Shown: positions 36,587 through 49,200 of the stretch, piece by piece
Numbering within the stretch: position 1 is the stretch's first letter
How the letters are laid out: each line of letters starts with the position of its first letter
Source of the DNA: Nakaseomyces glabratus
Taxonomy: Eukaryota > Ascomycota > Saccharomycetes > Saccharomycetales > Saccharomycetaceae
DNA length: 64,000 nt
Direction: 5' to 3'
Assembly: GCF_010111755.1 (NCBI RefSeq)
Contig: NC_088959.1
Location: forward strand, 930,001-994,000
Made by a program: the position numbers and the translations under genes
The notes under the pieces: model-generated
Seen by the model: only the letters and a program-made list of their open reading frames with translations
Told to the model about the DNA's origin: nothing
Databases searched by the model: none

Positions 36587-39490
36587 TTTTTCAAATATAT
36601 TTGTGATGAACAAACGCTTGACTTCTAGTAAGTACTAATTTTGTTTAGTCCTTAGATTTAATGGTTGATAAACGCCCTTGTTTTGTTGATGTACTTTTAG
36701 TTTTGAAAAATATGAAAGGGAGGGAAATTATTTCAAATGGTGAAACAAGAAGCCTTTATATATTTGAAGAAAATGAACAAAACTTTTAGTAATCGGTTAG
36801 ACCCCTTTCATAGTTTACAGGTCAGAGTAAGAGTCACTTTTTTGAGAGTGCGATGCGACTAATCATTGATGATTTCTTAGGGAGTACCAAATTTGCCTTA
36901 GCTCGAAAGGCGAATTCTATTCTTTGCATTTCCATCAATTCAAACCAAATTGTTCTACTTGATCCAGTATTTCTTAGATAATTCCTTACTTTTTGGGCTT
37001 TGAGAGAGAATCTTTTCCGAGATCATATTCGAAATGTGTATGCAATTCGTCCTGGTAAGGCAAAATCTTTAATGTATGGAAGTCGAGTTAAGTTGAGGAA
37101 TACAGTAATAATCTAAATAGGGATGGGGGAGTTTTTGAAAGGCACAGATATTGGGTAGCATCGAAGCGTATTATTTAACATCTTCATTTGTTATGGATAT
37201 CAAAAATAAAAGAAATAATTTAATATGTTAATAGCTCCTAATAACCTTCAGTTCTATAATTAGAAAAGCAACTGGGTAATTATCCGTTTTATTCTATCTA
37301 CTTGGAATTAGTAGATCAAATCATGATTTATGTAAATTAATAAACCCTGCGAAGTATCAGCATGAGAACATGTGAGGGCACACCCGTGTTTTTCGAAAAG
37401 TCGACATTTACGTAATTATCGTATTTCCCGCTATATGTCTCATTCGCATGTCTATCTTCTAATTCAGGAATTTCGGGAAGTAAAGCTACCCAGCGCTGGT
37501 TATTAATTTGGGAGTAGTTTCAAAATTTCACATGGACCGCGGGAAAAAGGGAGCTTTGTAATTTACCGAGGGTTAAGTAAAAGTGTGCTAATGGTTGTTT
37601 GTAGATTACTTGCTTATTAAGAAACAGAAACTGTGAAAATATCCCGTAGAGCATAGAAAAAGAATGAGGATTGAAAAAGGAAGAGACAGAATCGAAATAT
37701 CAAAACTTGGCAGTGCAGAAAGAGTGGACGGTAGTTATTGTGTGGTGAATCAGTATGCAATAAACAGAATGATTATGTGTTGATGGGGTCCATCAAACTG
37801 TGTACTCTCATATGAGTGTATGAATTACTGAAGGGATATAACGGAACATTTTTGGTAGTCATAGACCAATAATTTTTGTGAAAAAAAATTATTAGGAAAG
37901 ATCAAATACGGGTTTCTGTTTTGATAATCCTTCCAAGAATTCATCTCAATAAAAAATATCATAAACCAGAATCATAAGAAAAGATACCCTTAACGGATGG
38001 AGGGGCAAAATAAACAAGTAAAACAAGAAAAGCAATAGGACGCTATACTAGTTAGAGAGAAAACACTTAGAATTTAGCGCAATTGTCTTCTTAACGGCTG
38101 TTTGTATGTTTTGTATGTTTTTTTCTTTTGATTATTTATTTCTTTGATCTAAATGTCAATATTGGATATAATAAATTTGTAATTTTCGGTTTTAATCCGA
38201 AACCTGATCATTAGCCTTCTAAAATTGAGTTACACTCTCAATTTTTGTTTAACACTTTTCTAATAATTAATTTTTCAAGTACAGCTTTACTTCGCGAGTT
38301 TCTTTACCACCAAAGTGGTAGTACCAGCTTATTTGATTTTCAAAGGATAAACAGATATACGATGATTCCTTTTTAAATGTAGATTAAAGTGACTAAATAG
38401 CACAAACGTTTCTAGGTTAACCTCTTATCATTGGGGTATTTTCAAATAACTTTTTTGTCGTATTTTACCGCATTCGGATTGTTAGCAACGGAAGATCCAA
38501 CCTAACTCGAATATCGACAGAAAGGATTCGGTTCTATCATTGCTTGTTTGTGATGGATATTTGGTTTTCTTTTTTTTTTCAGTTTTGTTTCATTTTTGCA
38601 TTTGACTTAGCTAAGATCGTGATCACACTCTTGTAAAGGGTAGAGAAGAGTTATCACTTGGTGTCTCTCTTGCTGTAATCATTGTAGAAAGATTGTAGAG
38701 ACGTGGGAAGGAGCGAAGTTAGAAAGGGCATATCTGAACCATTAGTCCATGGCTCGAGGAAGGCATGCGAGAAATACAGCTGCCAAATTAACGTGTGGCT
38801 ACTATGCTGGAGAAAGAATCGGAGGGAAAGGCTTATTGTTTTTTTGTCACAAAACTTAATCAACGTTAAAGGGCTAGAAATTGCAGTACATTGCCGGGCA
38901 ACAGTTGTGTAGCAAAGCTAAGACAATCCCATTGTAATGCAATCAGTAGGAATATGTCTTTTGTTAGTAATAATTCTTTAAAAGAAAAAATAGAAGTTTT
39001 TCAATTTTTATTGACAATTGCAATTTCCAAATAGTAGGAAGACAGAATTCGAAGGTAAAATATGAGAAACATCAAAATGATAGATCTCTTTGAATTATCT
39101 TCAATTTCAACGACTTGACTGTGGCAAAAGAAGCAAATTTTTGTAGTAGAAAATGAACTTCCATTATAGTAACGGATCATCTAAGTTCAAACCTGGATTA
39201 CAAATTCTTGTGTGGGTAATCAATGGGGGGGGTAAAGGGGAAGGTATTAAAGAAATCGTAATAACTTGAGTAAAAGTGAACAACTTCTTTCGATCCATTT
39301 ACATTCAATAATCACAGACAAGGGCTGTATTCATTGTGGCTCTTGTGTAGGAACCGTCTTTCACTAATTCCGGTATAGGGGGGGGAAAGAAAAACATGAC
39401 AGATATTTGGCATTCCGAGATATTTTCTAATTTTCTGTGATCCAATTCCTTTCTACTGTGATTAAGATAAGAGTCTGTTCTGAAATTTGG

Positions 39491-39521
39491 TCTCCCTCTC
39501 TCTCTTTCTCTCTCTCTCTCT
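39491..39521. repeat. CT-rich microsatellite
   Basis: TCTCCCTCTCTCTCTTTC followed by CTCTCTCTCTCTG: an almost pure CT tract of ~31 bp. Confidence 0.9.
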
Positions 39522-40890
39522 GAGGTCAGTGTAAACTTTAGAAGGTCGGTGTTATAAAAAATCGAATGGCTCCTTTTCTCAGGATCACCTTATGGTGCGT
39601 CAGTCTCCTTCTGCGATTAGTCTACACACGCGTTTCTCAGCCAACCGGCAAAAAAGTAGATCTTGTATATTTCATAATATTCAATTCTCTGTGTTGATCT
39701 TTACTGGCAAAGAAAAAAAGAAATAATGACCACAGATACATAGCTAGAGTCCTTACTTTCATCCCCTCCCCTCCGTGAAATCGGTAAGGGCGGTGTTATA
39801 ACAGAAAAAAAGAAACTAAAGCTTCTCTATGAAAGCACGAAGGTGGAGAAGGGAGGGGGGGCAAAATTCCAAAAAACTTTAACCATGACGAAATAGTTAC
39901 GTCACCACCCAAGAGATTCAAGACATTTCACAATAGTTTTCCCGTGCAGTTCTTATAAACCGGGGAAGGAACCGGAAGAAGAAAAAGAAAGCTGACTGGG
40001 GAGACGGCAAAAAAATATGGGTTTGTCTACACAGTTTTACTGGGTCTCTCTCCACTGGTCTTTCATTTGAGATCTAAGAGTCAGCTTGATAGGTAGTCTA
40101 AGAAGGAGCGAGGGGTTAGCAAAAGGTCTCTCATATAAATTTTGTCTTGCCTCCATGTCTACGCCAATACTAATAACATTTTAGCACTGCTATATTTAGG
40201 ACTAATATTTTTCATTTAATTACCATTTAAATTAAGAAAAAAGTAAGAAACAATTGTTTAGATAAGCTTCCAATAATCTCTACTAAAATTGTGCGCGGCG
40301 CAACGGGATATATATACAAAGGCTTACCCCCCCCCCTTCCAATGAAAAAAGAAAGAAACAATAGAATTAAATTTTGACTTATACTAATTGGAATGGGGTA
40401 GAAGAAGGAAACTCATTCTTTAGTAACTAGGATGTTAGAAGACAAGATCTCTCTCATATTTTCACCTTATTCCTCAATGGTACCATAGCTGGGGGGGAGG
40501 TGTTGCATAGTCCTTTCCCCTTCCCCCTTCCCTCCAACACAGTTTGAGATGGATGAGAAATATCATCCTGTTCAACTAGACATTTTTTCTAACTCTACGT
40601 CCCATAGAAATGGTGAGAAAACTTTCTTTTTCTATTACACAATGTAGTTATAATACGCTATATGACAGAGATGGTGCTTTTCTTTTCCAATAGTTTTATA
40701 GCCCAAAGTAGTAAAAACAATTGTAACTTCAGTATAATTCTTCCGGAATAGCCCAGTCGTAGTAAAAAAAACCCTGCCAACTACACTGTAAAAGCAACTA
40801 GAATCGCTTAACTTAGACTGTATTCAATACGAACAGATTACCCACATACAATATGCTATTACCATACCACCCGCGAGCACTGGTGGTAAG

Positions 40891-40914
40891 CACACACACA
40901 CACACACACACACA
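40891..40914. repeat. (CA)12 microsatellite
   Basis: Twelve uninterrupted CA dinucleotides. Confidence 0.95.
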
Positions 40915-42021
40915 GCCTGATTTTGGAAAGGCTTTTGTACGATAGTTCCTGTTAATTCTGACAGACATGTACGAATAAACGGAAGGAGCAATACTACCAA
41001 TGGTTTAATGGCCCCGTGGAACTGCCAAAAATAGTTTTTCACACTGCCCCCCCCCCTCCCCGCGGACCGCTTTCTTAATTTCCTGCCAAAAATGGAATTG
41101 GAAGTGATACGCGAACGGAACAAACCAACTAGCCTTGGTCTATCCCTTGCGGTGCTCGTATTCACTGAGGAGCTTTTCCCTCCGTGCGCAATTGCTGTGA
41201 CTTTGCCTTTGCTTTTTCGAGTTGTATTGTCCTTGTTTTCGTCCAGTGCTTTCATCCACTCTGGTGGATGTCAGTTGCTTGACAAATACTTACCCGCATT
41301 GGTTCGTTGGTTCTGGGTTTAGGAGTGTTTAGTAGACTGCTAAAGCCGATGGACACCCCTCCACACACACACACTACTCTTTACTACACACAACCTACTT
41401 TAATCAGATCGAGTTATTAGAGTCACTTCAAAGCAACGGCGACTATTTAATTGATATGGCGCTATGCACTACACCCAACTTGTGTATGGATGTTTGTCGG
41501 GGTTGTGGTGCATGTGCGTTGGTACACTATACACCGAGAACCTACTTTCACTAACACATCATATTGAAAACATCATGTATTCATCCGGTATAGCTTTACT
41601 CTACCTCGCTTATCTGTAATATACACTCTACGTTTTGTTCCCTCCCCTAATCATCGGAAGCACAACTACAGCATTATTTCATATTAGGAGCTGCTAGAAT
41701 ATGGTTTGGGATGCTTGTTTCAATTCTCCGACAAGGCATCATTGAAAATATTTCTTAATATGAATTCTTGACAGTAACGAGAAGATTACTTGCTCAGGAG
41801 AGTAATTAAGAAATTTAATTAAGAGTTTTTAATTAATAAAAGAATTCGATTCTATTTATAAATAATAGCAATTAATGCCCTTCCTTGGCAGTTTTCTTAT
41901 TCAAATAGTGATGTTCATAGTTGATATCTTGTTTGCAATATTCATATTTTTGATACCATCCGAGGCTTCAGTTTCCCTTTATTGCTGGAGAGATCCTACG
42001 GTGAAAATGATTCGTAAGGCA

Positions 42022-42285
42022 CTAAACAATACCAAAACATAAAGAACAATTAAAAAAAACTGATTGTGTGATCTTTTGGAAATGCCTACCTACTTGGTAA
42101 AATAAGAATCTCAAAGTCCAATTTAGTTTGTTTTTTGCCATTTTCAGTAGCCTTATTGCCAATAAAAAAGCAAAGATGAACTTATATGGTATATGGCCAA
42201 TGTACTGTTTATATTTCAGCTTCGGATGATAAATAATACATACTGCGTCATCTGGTCCTATTAAAGAGTCTAAATCAAATTCCAT
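42022..42285 (-). CDS. doubtful small ORF, 87 codons
   Basis: ATG 42285 to a stop at 42022. The acidic N-terminus (MEFDLDSLIGPDDAVCIIYH) is followed by a hydrophobic segment (FIFAFLLAIRLL) and a basic part. No family is recognised. It lies alone in the long intergenic region and may be a chance frame or the remnant of a gene. Confidence 0.15.
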   Translation of the reverse strand: MEFDLDSLIGPDDAVCIIYHPKLKYKQYIGHIPYKFIFAFLLAIRLLKMAKNKLNWTLRFLFYQVGRHFQKITQSVFFNCSLCFGIV

Positions 42286-43242
42286 TTAGTTATTGTATCT
42301 TTATTTGTGAAATTAGGCAATAGAAGTACCATATCTGAATTTCCCCAAGTAAATCAGAAAGATTCACAATATTGTGGACCACAGAGTGCACTTATTCTCT
42401 CTTTAATATATATATGAGTGCTATAGTGACCTTTTTTTTATTTTGTATTAGTGCAAGCAACAGACCGATTCACTACATAACTGGAAGGACATTAGATTCC
42501 TACATTGAGATTGATTAAATTAATAACGGATTGAGAAAGCAGACAAAGAAAGCCAATTATCTTTTTTTGAAGTGAATTGTAAGATGTTTTGTCATAACTA
42601 AGATTTTTACTAAGGTAATGCTTGCTGATAAATCCAATAAATTATAAAACATTTGAAAGCAAATACCAGAACAAAAATAATTTGGACGTTGGATTAGGTA
42701 CTGTTTGCTATAAGAATAGGTAACACCTATTCGGCTCCTTAATCGAAAGTCCATACTTTTGAATAGAAGTATTCCAAATATAACCAAAAGGATAAATTAC
42801 GTAGTCTTGACTTCAGAAACAATACTACTAGGTGTAATGCTGAAATCCATTTTACTTGGTTTCCTTCTCTATTCTAATGCTTTATGTAAAATACTCCTTT
42901 ATTGAACAAGTAGATCTCATAATCCAAGCAACAATGTTTGAGAGTTTTCTTGCTGTCATTTGTACAGCTCACTCATGAATACGCTTATCAGCAAATATTG
43001 CACTTATTTACACTACAACTCATGAAATTATTAGGCGGATGTTGTATTTGTTCGAGAAGTACATATACTGAATCGCATTAGCATATTAATCAAATTCCAA
43101 CTGTTAGAAGCCTAACATACTAACCGAAAACAAACTTTAATCTACTAAAACAAAAACAATATTTTATTATCTATTTTACATTATTTTATACTCAATGTTT
43201 CTGGTCTATAGCACTATGATGTGTTCTGCATCTTTAAATTAT

Positions 43243-46200
43243 CTAAGCAATAGAAACAACTACTATAATCAAAAGAATAATACACTTTTTGATTCCCAAA
43301 AATGTAATCGATGATGCAGATCCAGTTAAATCATGTGAATCTGATAGCTCTGAAATTAAATTTGATGCTGACGTCGAATTAGACCCACCAGATGCTCTTG
43401 TGTCCGTTGACGACAATGTTACTCTCGTTCTGCTTCTAGATTGGATTGTATTGGTTGGGACACTGGAATAGTTTGGTTTATTATTTGACGATACGTCTGC
43501 AGCACTACCTTCTCTATGAGTATTGGTGTTGCTAGAGACTGGAACTGAGCCTCCATTTACTGTCGAAGGACTTATTCCTTCATTGTCTTTTGAATTTTTA
43601 ATGGCAGAACCACTAGCATGACCATGGACTTCACTATGACTTGAGCCTGTATCGATGGAGCTAATAACAGGCCTTGAAGAAGACAATGGTAAAGATTCAG
43701 CAATTTTTGAGGGAACTAACAGGGTACGGCTATTACTAATCTGGTATTCACTGTTGTGGCTGCCAGTATTTCTCGAAGTAGACTGGGTAGTTTCTTCAGA
43801 TATCGTACCACTACCAACCTCATTACCAACCTCATTAGATTTTACGCTAGTAGGTAAGCTGTGTTCCCTTGACTGTGATATATCTGTCCAAACAGCCTCG
43901 GGCTTTTCAGATATTCCTTCTTTGGTTTGTGATGCTAGATCAGATGATTTTCCTTTGCTACTGGATTGATGACCTTGATTCAATCTTGTTTCACCAGTAC
44001 TTATTTTGCCATCTGAATCAGTAGTAATGAAATAAGAGATATACTCTGTGCCATGAGAACCATCTGTCTCAATTGCAATAGTAGAAACTGTAGGTGGACT
44101 GTGAGTAGTTGTTGTACTTGTAGTTATAACACCACCATATTCATTTGTGGTAGTGTAGTATGACACAACAACATATTCAGTTACTCCTTCAGTAACCTCA
44201 ATTGTACTAGTCACTGGCAAAGGAGGTGTGCCAAATGTAGGGTGCTGTGCTTCCGCATCAATGTAGTCACGCGTAGCATTGAACAGAGTGCTGCTGGTAA
44301 CAATCTCTCCCTTCTCATCAACAGTGATGAAGAACGAGATCCAGTCGCTCTCAACATAGTCCTCACCAGTAGTAGCCGTCACCGTCAAAGGTGGAGCACT
44401 GTACGTCCTGGTGCTGCTCGTGGTGATCAAACCACCAAACTCGTTTGTAGTGGTCCAGAATGACACAACTTCATAATTAGTTCTGTCGTCTTCGGCGTTT
44501 ACTTTATTGGTTACAGGAGAAGGAGCTGGTTTAGCTGAGGTATGTGGGGCAGCTTGTTCATTAGAATATAGTGCTGTACGTGTCTTCCAAATGGAGCTAC
44601 CAGTGCTGATGTTACCATCAGAATCAGTTGTGATATAATATGATATGTAATCAATTTCATGATAACCAATTGTCTCAATTTCAATAGTGGAAATTGCAGG
44701 TGGACTGTGAGTAGTAGTTGTACTTGTAGTTATAACACCACCATATTCATTTGTGGTAGTGTAGTATGACACAACAACATATTCAGTTACTCCTTCAGTA
44801 ACCTCAATTGTACTAGTCACTGGCAAAGGAGGTGTGCCAAATGTAGGGTGCTGTGCTTCCGCATCAATGTAGTCACGCGTAGCATTGAACAGAGTGCTGC
44901 TGGTAACAATCTCTCCCTTCTCATCAACAGTGATGAAGAACGAGATCCAGTCGCTCTCAACATAGTCCTCACCAGTAGTAGCCGTCACCGTCAAAGGTGG
45001 AGCACTGTACGTCCTGGTGCTGCTCGTGGTGATCACACCGCCAAACTCGTTCGTAGTGGTCCAGAATGACAAAACCTCATAGTTCGTCATATTGTTCTCA
45101 AGAACAACTGTGTGAGTCTCCACTGGAGGTGCAGGGCCAAATGAAGTGTGCTGTGCTTCCGCATCAATGTAGTCACGCGTAGCATTGAACAGAGTGCTGC
45201 TGGTAACAATCTCTCCCTTCTCATCAACAGTGATGAAGAACGAGATCCAGTCGCTCTCAACATAGTCCTCACCAGTAGTAGCCGTCACCGTCAAAGGTGG
45301 AGCACTGTACGTCCTGGTGCTGCTCGTGGTGATCACACCGCCAAACTCGTTCGTAGTGGTCCAGAATGACACAACCTCATAGTTCGTCATATTGTTCTCA
45401 AGAACAACTGTGTGCGTCTCCACTGGAGGTGCAGGGCCAAATGAAGTGTGTGGTGCATTCGCATCAATGTAGTCACGCGTAGCATTGAACAGAGTGCTGC
45501 TGGTAACAATCTCTCCCTTCTCATCAACAGTGATGAAGAACGAGATCCAGTCGCTCTCAACATAGTCCTCACCAGTAGTAGCCGTCACCGTCAAAGGTGG
45601 AGCACTGTACGTCCTGGTGCTGCTCGTGGTGATCACACCGCCAAACTCGTTCGTAGTGGTCCAGAATGACACAACCTCATAGTTCGTCATATTGTTCTCA
45701 AGAACAACTGTGTGCGTCTCCACTGGAGGTGCAGGGCCAAATGAAGTGTGTGGTGCATTCGCATCAATGTAGTCACGCGTAGCATTGAACAGAGTGCTGC
45801 TGGTAACAATCTCTCCCTTCTCATCAACAGTGATGAAGAACGAGATCCAGTCGCTCTCAACATAGTCCTCACCAGTAGTAGCCGTCACCGTCAAAGGTGG
45901 AGCACTGTACGTCCTGGTGCTGCTCGTGGTGATCACACCGCCAAACTCGTTCGTAGTGGTCCAGAATGACACAACCTCATAGTTCGTCATATTGTTCTCA
46001 AGAACAACTGTGTGCGTCTCCACTGGAGGTGCAGGGCCAAATGAAGTGTGTGGTGCATTCGCATCAATGTAGTCACGCGTAGCATTGAACAGAGTGCTGC
46101 TGGTAACAATCTCTCCCTTCTCATCAACAGTGATGAAGAACGAGATCCAGTCGCTCTCAACATAGTCCTCACCAGTAGTAGCCGTCACCGTCAAAGGTGG

Positions 46201-49200
46201 AGCACTGTACGTCCTGGTGCTGCTCGTGGTGATCACACCGCCAAACTCGTTCGTAGTGGTCCAGAATGACACAACCTCATAGTTCGTCATATTGTTCTCA
46301 AGAACAACTGTGTGCGTCTCCACTGGAGGTGCAGGGCCAAACGACGTGTGTGGTGCATTCGCATCAATGTAGTCACGCGTAGCATTGAACAGAGTGCTGC
46401 TGGTAACAATCTCTCCCTTCTCATCAACAGTGATGAAGAACGAGATCCAGTCGCTCTCAACATAGTCCTCACCAGTAGTAGCCGTCACCGTCAAAGGTGG
46501 AGCACTGTACGTCCTGGTGCTGCTCGTGGTGATCACACCGCCAAACTCGTTCGTAGTGGTCCAGAATGACACAACCTCATAGTTCGTCATATTGTTCTCA
46601 AGAACAACTGTGTGCGTCTCCACTGGAGGTGCAGGGCCAAATGAAGTGTGCTGTGCTTCCGCATCAATGTAGTCACGCGTAGCATTGAACAGAGTGCTGC
46701 TGGTAACAATCTCTCCCTTCTCATCAACAGTGATGAAGAACGAGATCCAGTCGCTCTCAACATAGTCCTCACCAGTAGTAGCCGTCACCGTCAAAGGTGG
46801 AGCACTGTACGTCCTGGTGCTGCTCGTGGTGATCACACCGCCAAACTCGTTCGTAGTGGTCCAGAATGACACAACCTCATAGTTCGTCATATTGTTCTCA
46901 AGAACAACTGTGTGCGTCTCCACTGGAGGTGCAGGGCCAAATGAAGTGTGCTGTGCTTCCGCATCAATGTAGTCACGCGTAGCATTGAACAGAGTGCTGC
47001 TGGTAACAATCTCTCCCTTCTCATCAACAGTGATGAAGAACGAGATCCAGTCGCTCTCAACATAGTCCTCACCAGTAGTAGCCGTCACCGTCAAAGGTGG
47101 AGCACTGTACGTCCTGGTGCTGCTCGTGGTGATCACACCGCCAAACTCGTTCGTAGTGGTCCAGAATGACACAACCTCATAGTTCGTCATATTGTTCTCA
47201 AGAACAACTGTGTGCGTCTCCACTGGAGGTGCAGGGCCAAATGAAGTGTGTGGTGCATTCGCATCAATGTAGTCACGCGTAGCATTGAACAGAGTGCTGC
47301 TGGTAACAATCTCTCCCTTCTCATCAACAGTGATGAAGAACGAGATCCAGTCGCTCTCAACATAGTCCTCACCAGTAGTAGCCGTCACCGTCAAAGGTGG
47401 AGCACTGTACGTCCTGGTGCTGCTCGTGGTGATCACACCGCCAAACTCGTTCGTAGTGGTCCAGAATGACACAACCTCATAGTTCGTCATATTGTTCTCA
47501 AGAACAACTGTGTGCGTCTCCACTGGAGGTGCAGGGCCAAATGAAGTGTGTGGTGCTTCCGCATCAATGTAGTCACGCGTAGCATTGAACAGAGTGCTGC
47601 TGGTAACAATCTCTCCCTTCTCATCAACAGTGATGAAGAACGAGATCCAGTCGCTCTCAACATAGTCCTCACCAGTAGTAGCCGTCACCGTCAAAGGTGG
47701 AGCACTGTACGTCCTGGTGCTGCTCGTGGTGATCACACCGCCAAACTCGTTCGTAGTGGTCCAGAATGACACAACCTCATAGTTCGTCATATTGTTCTCA
47801 AGAACAACTGTGTGCGTCTCCACTGGAGGTGCAGGGCCAAATGAAGTGTGTGGTGCATTCGCATCAATGTAGTCACGCGTAGCATTGAACAGAGTGCTGC
47901 TGGTAACAATCTCTCCCTTCTCATCAACAGTGATGAAGAACGAGATCCAGTCGCTCTCAACATAGTCCTCACCAGTAGTAGCCGTCACCGTCAAAGGTGG
48001 AGCACTGTACGTCCTGGTGCTGCTCGTGGTGATCACACCGCCAAACTCGTTCGTAGTGGTCCAGAATGACACAACCTCATAGTTCGTCATATTGTTCTCA
48101 AGAACAACTGTGTGCGTCTCCACTGGAGGTGCAGGGCCAAATGAAGTGTGTGGTGCATTCGCATCAATGTAGTCACGCGTAGCATTGAACAGAGTGCTGC
48201 TGGTAACAATCTCTCCCTTCTCATCAACAGTGATGAAGAACGAGATCCAGTCGCTCTCAACATAGTCCTCACCAGTAGTAGCCGTCACCGTCAAAGGTGG
48301 AGCACTGTACGTCCTGGTGCTGCTCGTGGTGATCACACCGCCAAACTCGTTCGTAGTGGTCCAGAATGACACAACCTCATAGTTCGTCATATTGTTCTCA
48401 AGAACAACTGTGTGCGTCTCCACTGGAGGTGCAGGGCCAAATGAAGTGTGTGGTGCTTCCGCATCAATGTAGTCACGCGTAGCATTGAACAGAGTGCTGC
48501 TGGTAACAATCTCTCCCTTCTCATCAACAGTGATGAAGAACGAGATCCAGTCGCTCTCAACATAGTCCTCACCAGTAGTAGCCGTCACCGTCAAAGGTGG
48601 AGCACTGTACGTCCTGGTGCTGCTCGTGGTGATCACACCGCCAAACTCGTTCGTAGTGGTCCAGAATGACACAACCTCATAGTTCGTCATATTGTTCTCA
48701 AGAACAACTGTGTGCGTCTCCACTGGAGGTGCAGGGCCAAATGAAGTGTGCTGTGCTTCCGCATCAATGTAGTCACGCGTAGCATTGAACAGAGTGCTGC
48801 TGGTAACAATCTCTCCCTTCTCATCAACAGTGATGAAGAACGAGATCCAGTCGCTCTCAACATAGTCCTCACCAGTAGTAGCCGTCACCGTCAAAGGTGG
48901 AGCACTGTACGTCCTGGTGCTGCTCGTGGTGATCACACCGCCAAACTCGTTCGTAGTGGTCCAGAATGACACAACCTCATAGTTCGTCATATTGTTCTCA
49001 AGAACAACTGTGTGCGTCTCCACTGGAGGTGCAGGGCCAAATGAAGTGTGCTGTGCTTCCGCATCAATGTAGTCACGCGTAGCATTGAACAGAGTGCTGC
49101 TGGTAACAATCTCTCCCTTCTCATCAACAGTGATGAAGAACGAGATCCAGTCGCTCTCAACATAGTCCTCACCAGTAGTAGCCGTCACCGTCAAAGGTGG

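Larger units (their letters stand above)
36587..43242. other. 6.65-kb intergenic region between the two wall-protein genes
   Basis: No convincing gene. It is the upstream region of the PA14 gene and the 3' flank of the giant gene. It holds a CT microsatellite (39491-39521), a CA microsatellite (40891-40914), and G or C runs of 7-10 near 39226, 39377, 39855, 40326, 40490 and 41046. GGCGGTGTTATAA-like sequences occur at ~39545 and ~39789. Frames at 40824-41255 and 42557-42787 look incidental; one at 42022-42285 is listed separately. Confidence 0.6.

Noticed and set aside
36587..36613. Nine extra N-terminal residues for the PA14 protein
   Set aside because: The codon at 36613 is TTG with a stop further upstream; from ATG 36586 the product starts with a normal signal peptide.
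40824..41255. 143-codon minus-strand frame in the long gap
   Set aside because: It spans the CA microsatellite (poly Val-Cys) and a C run and resembles no protein; such tracts keep frames open by chance.
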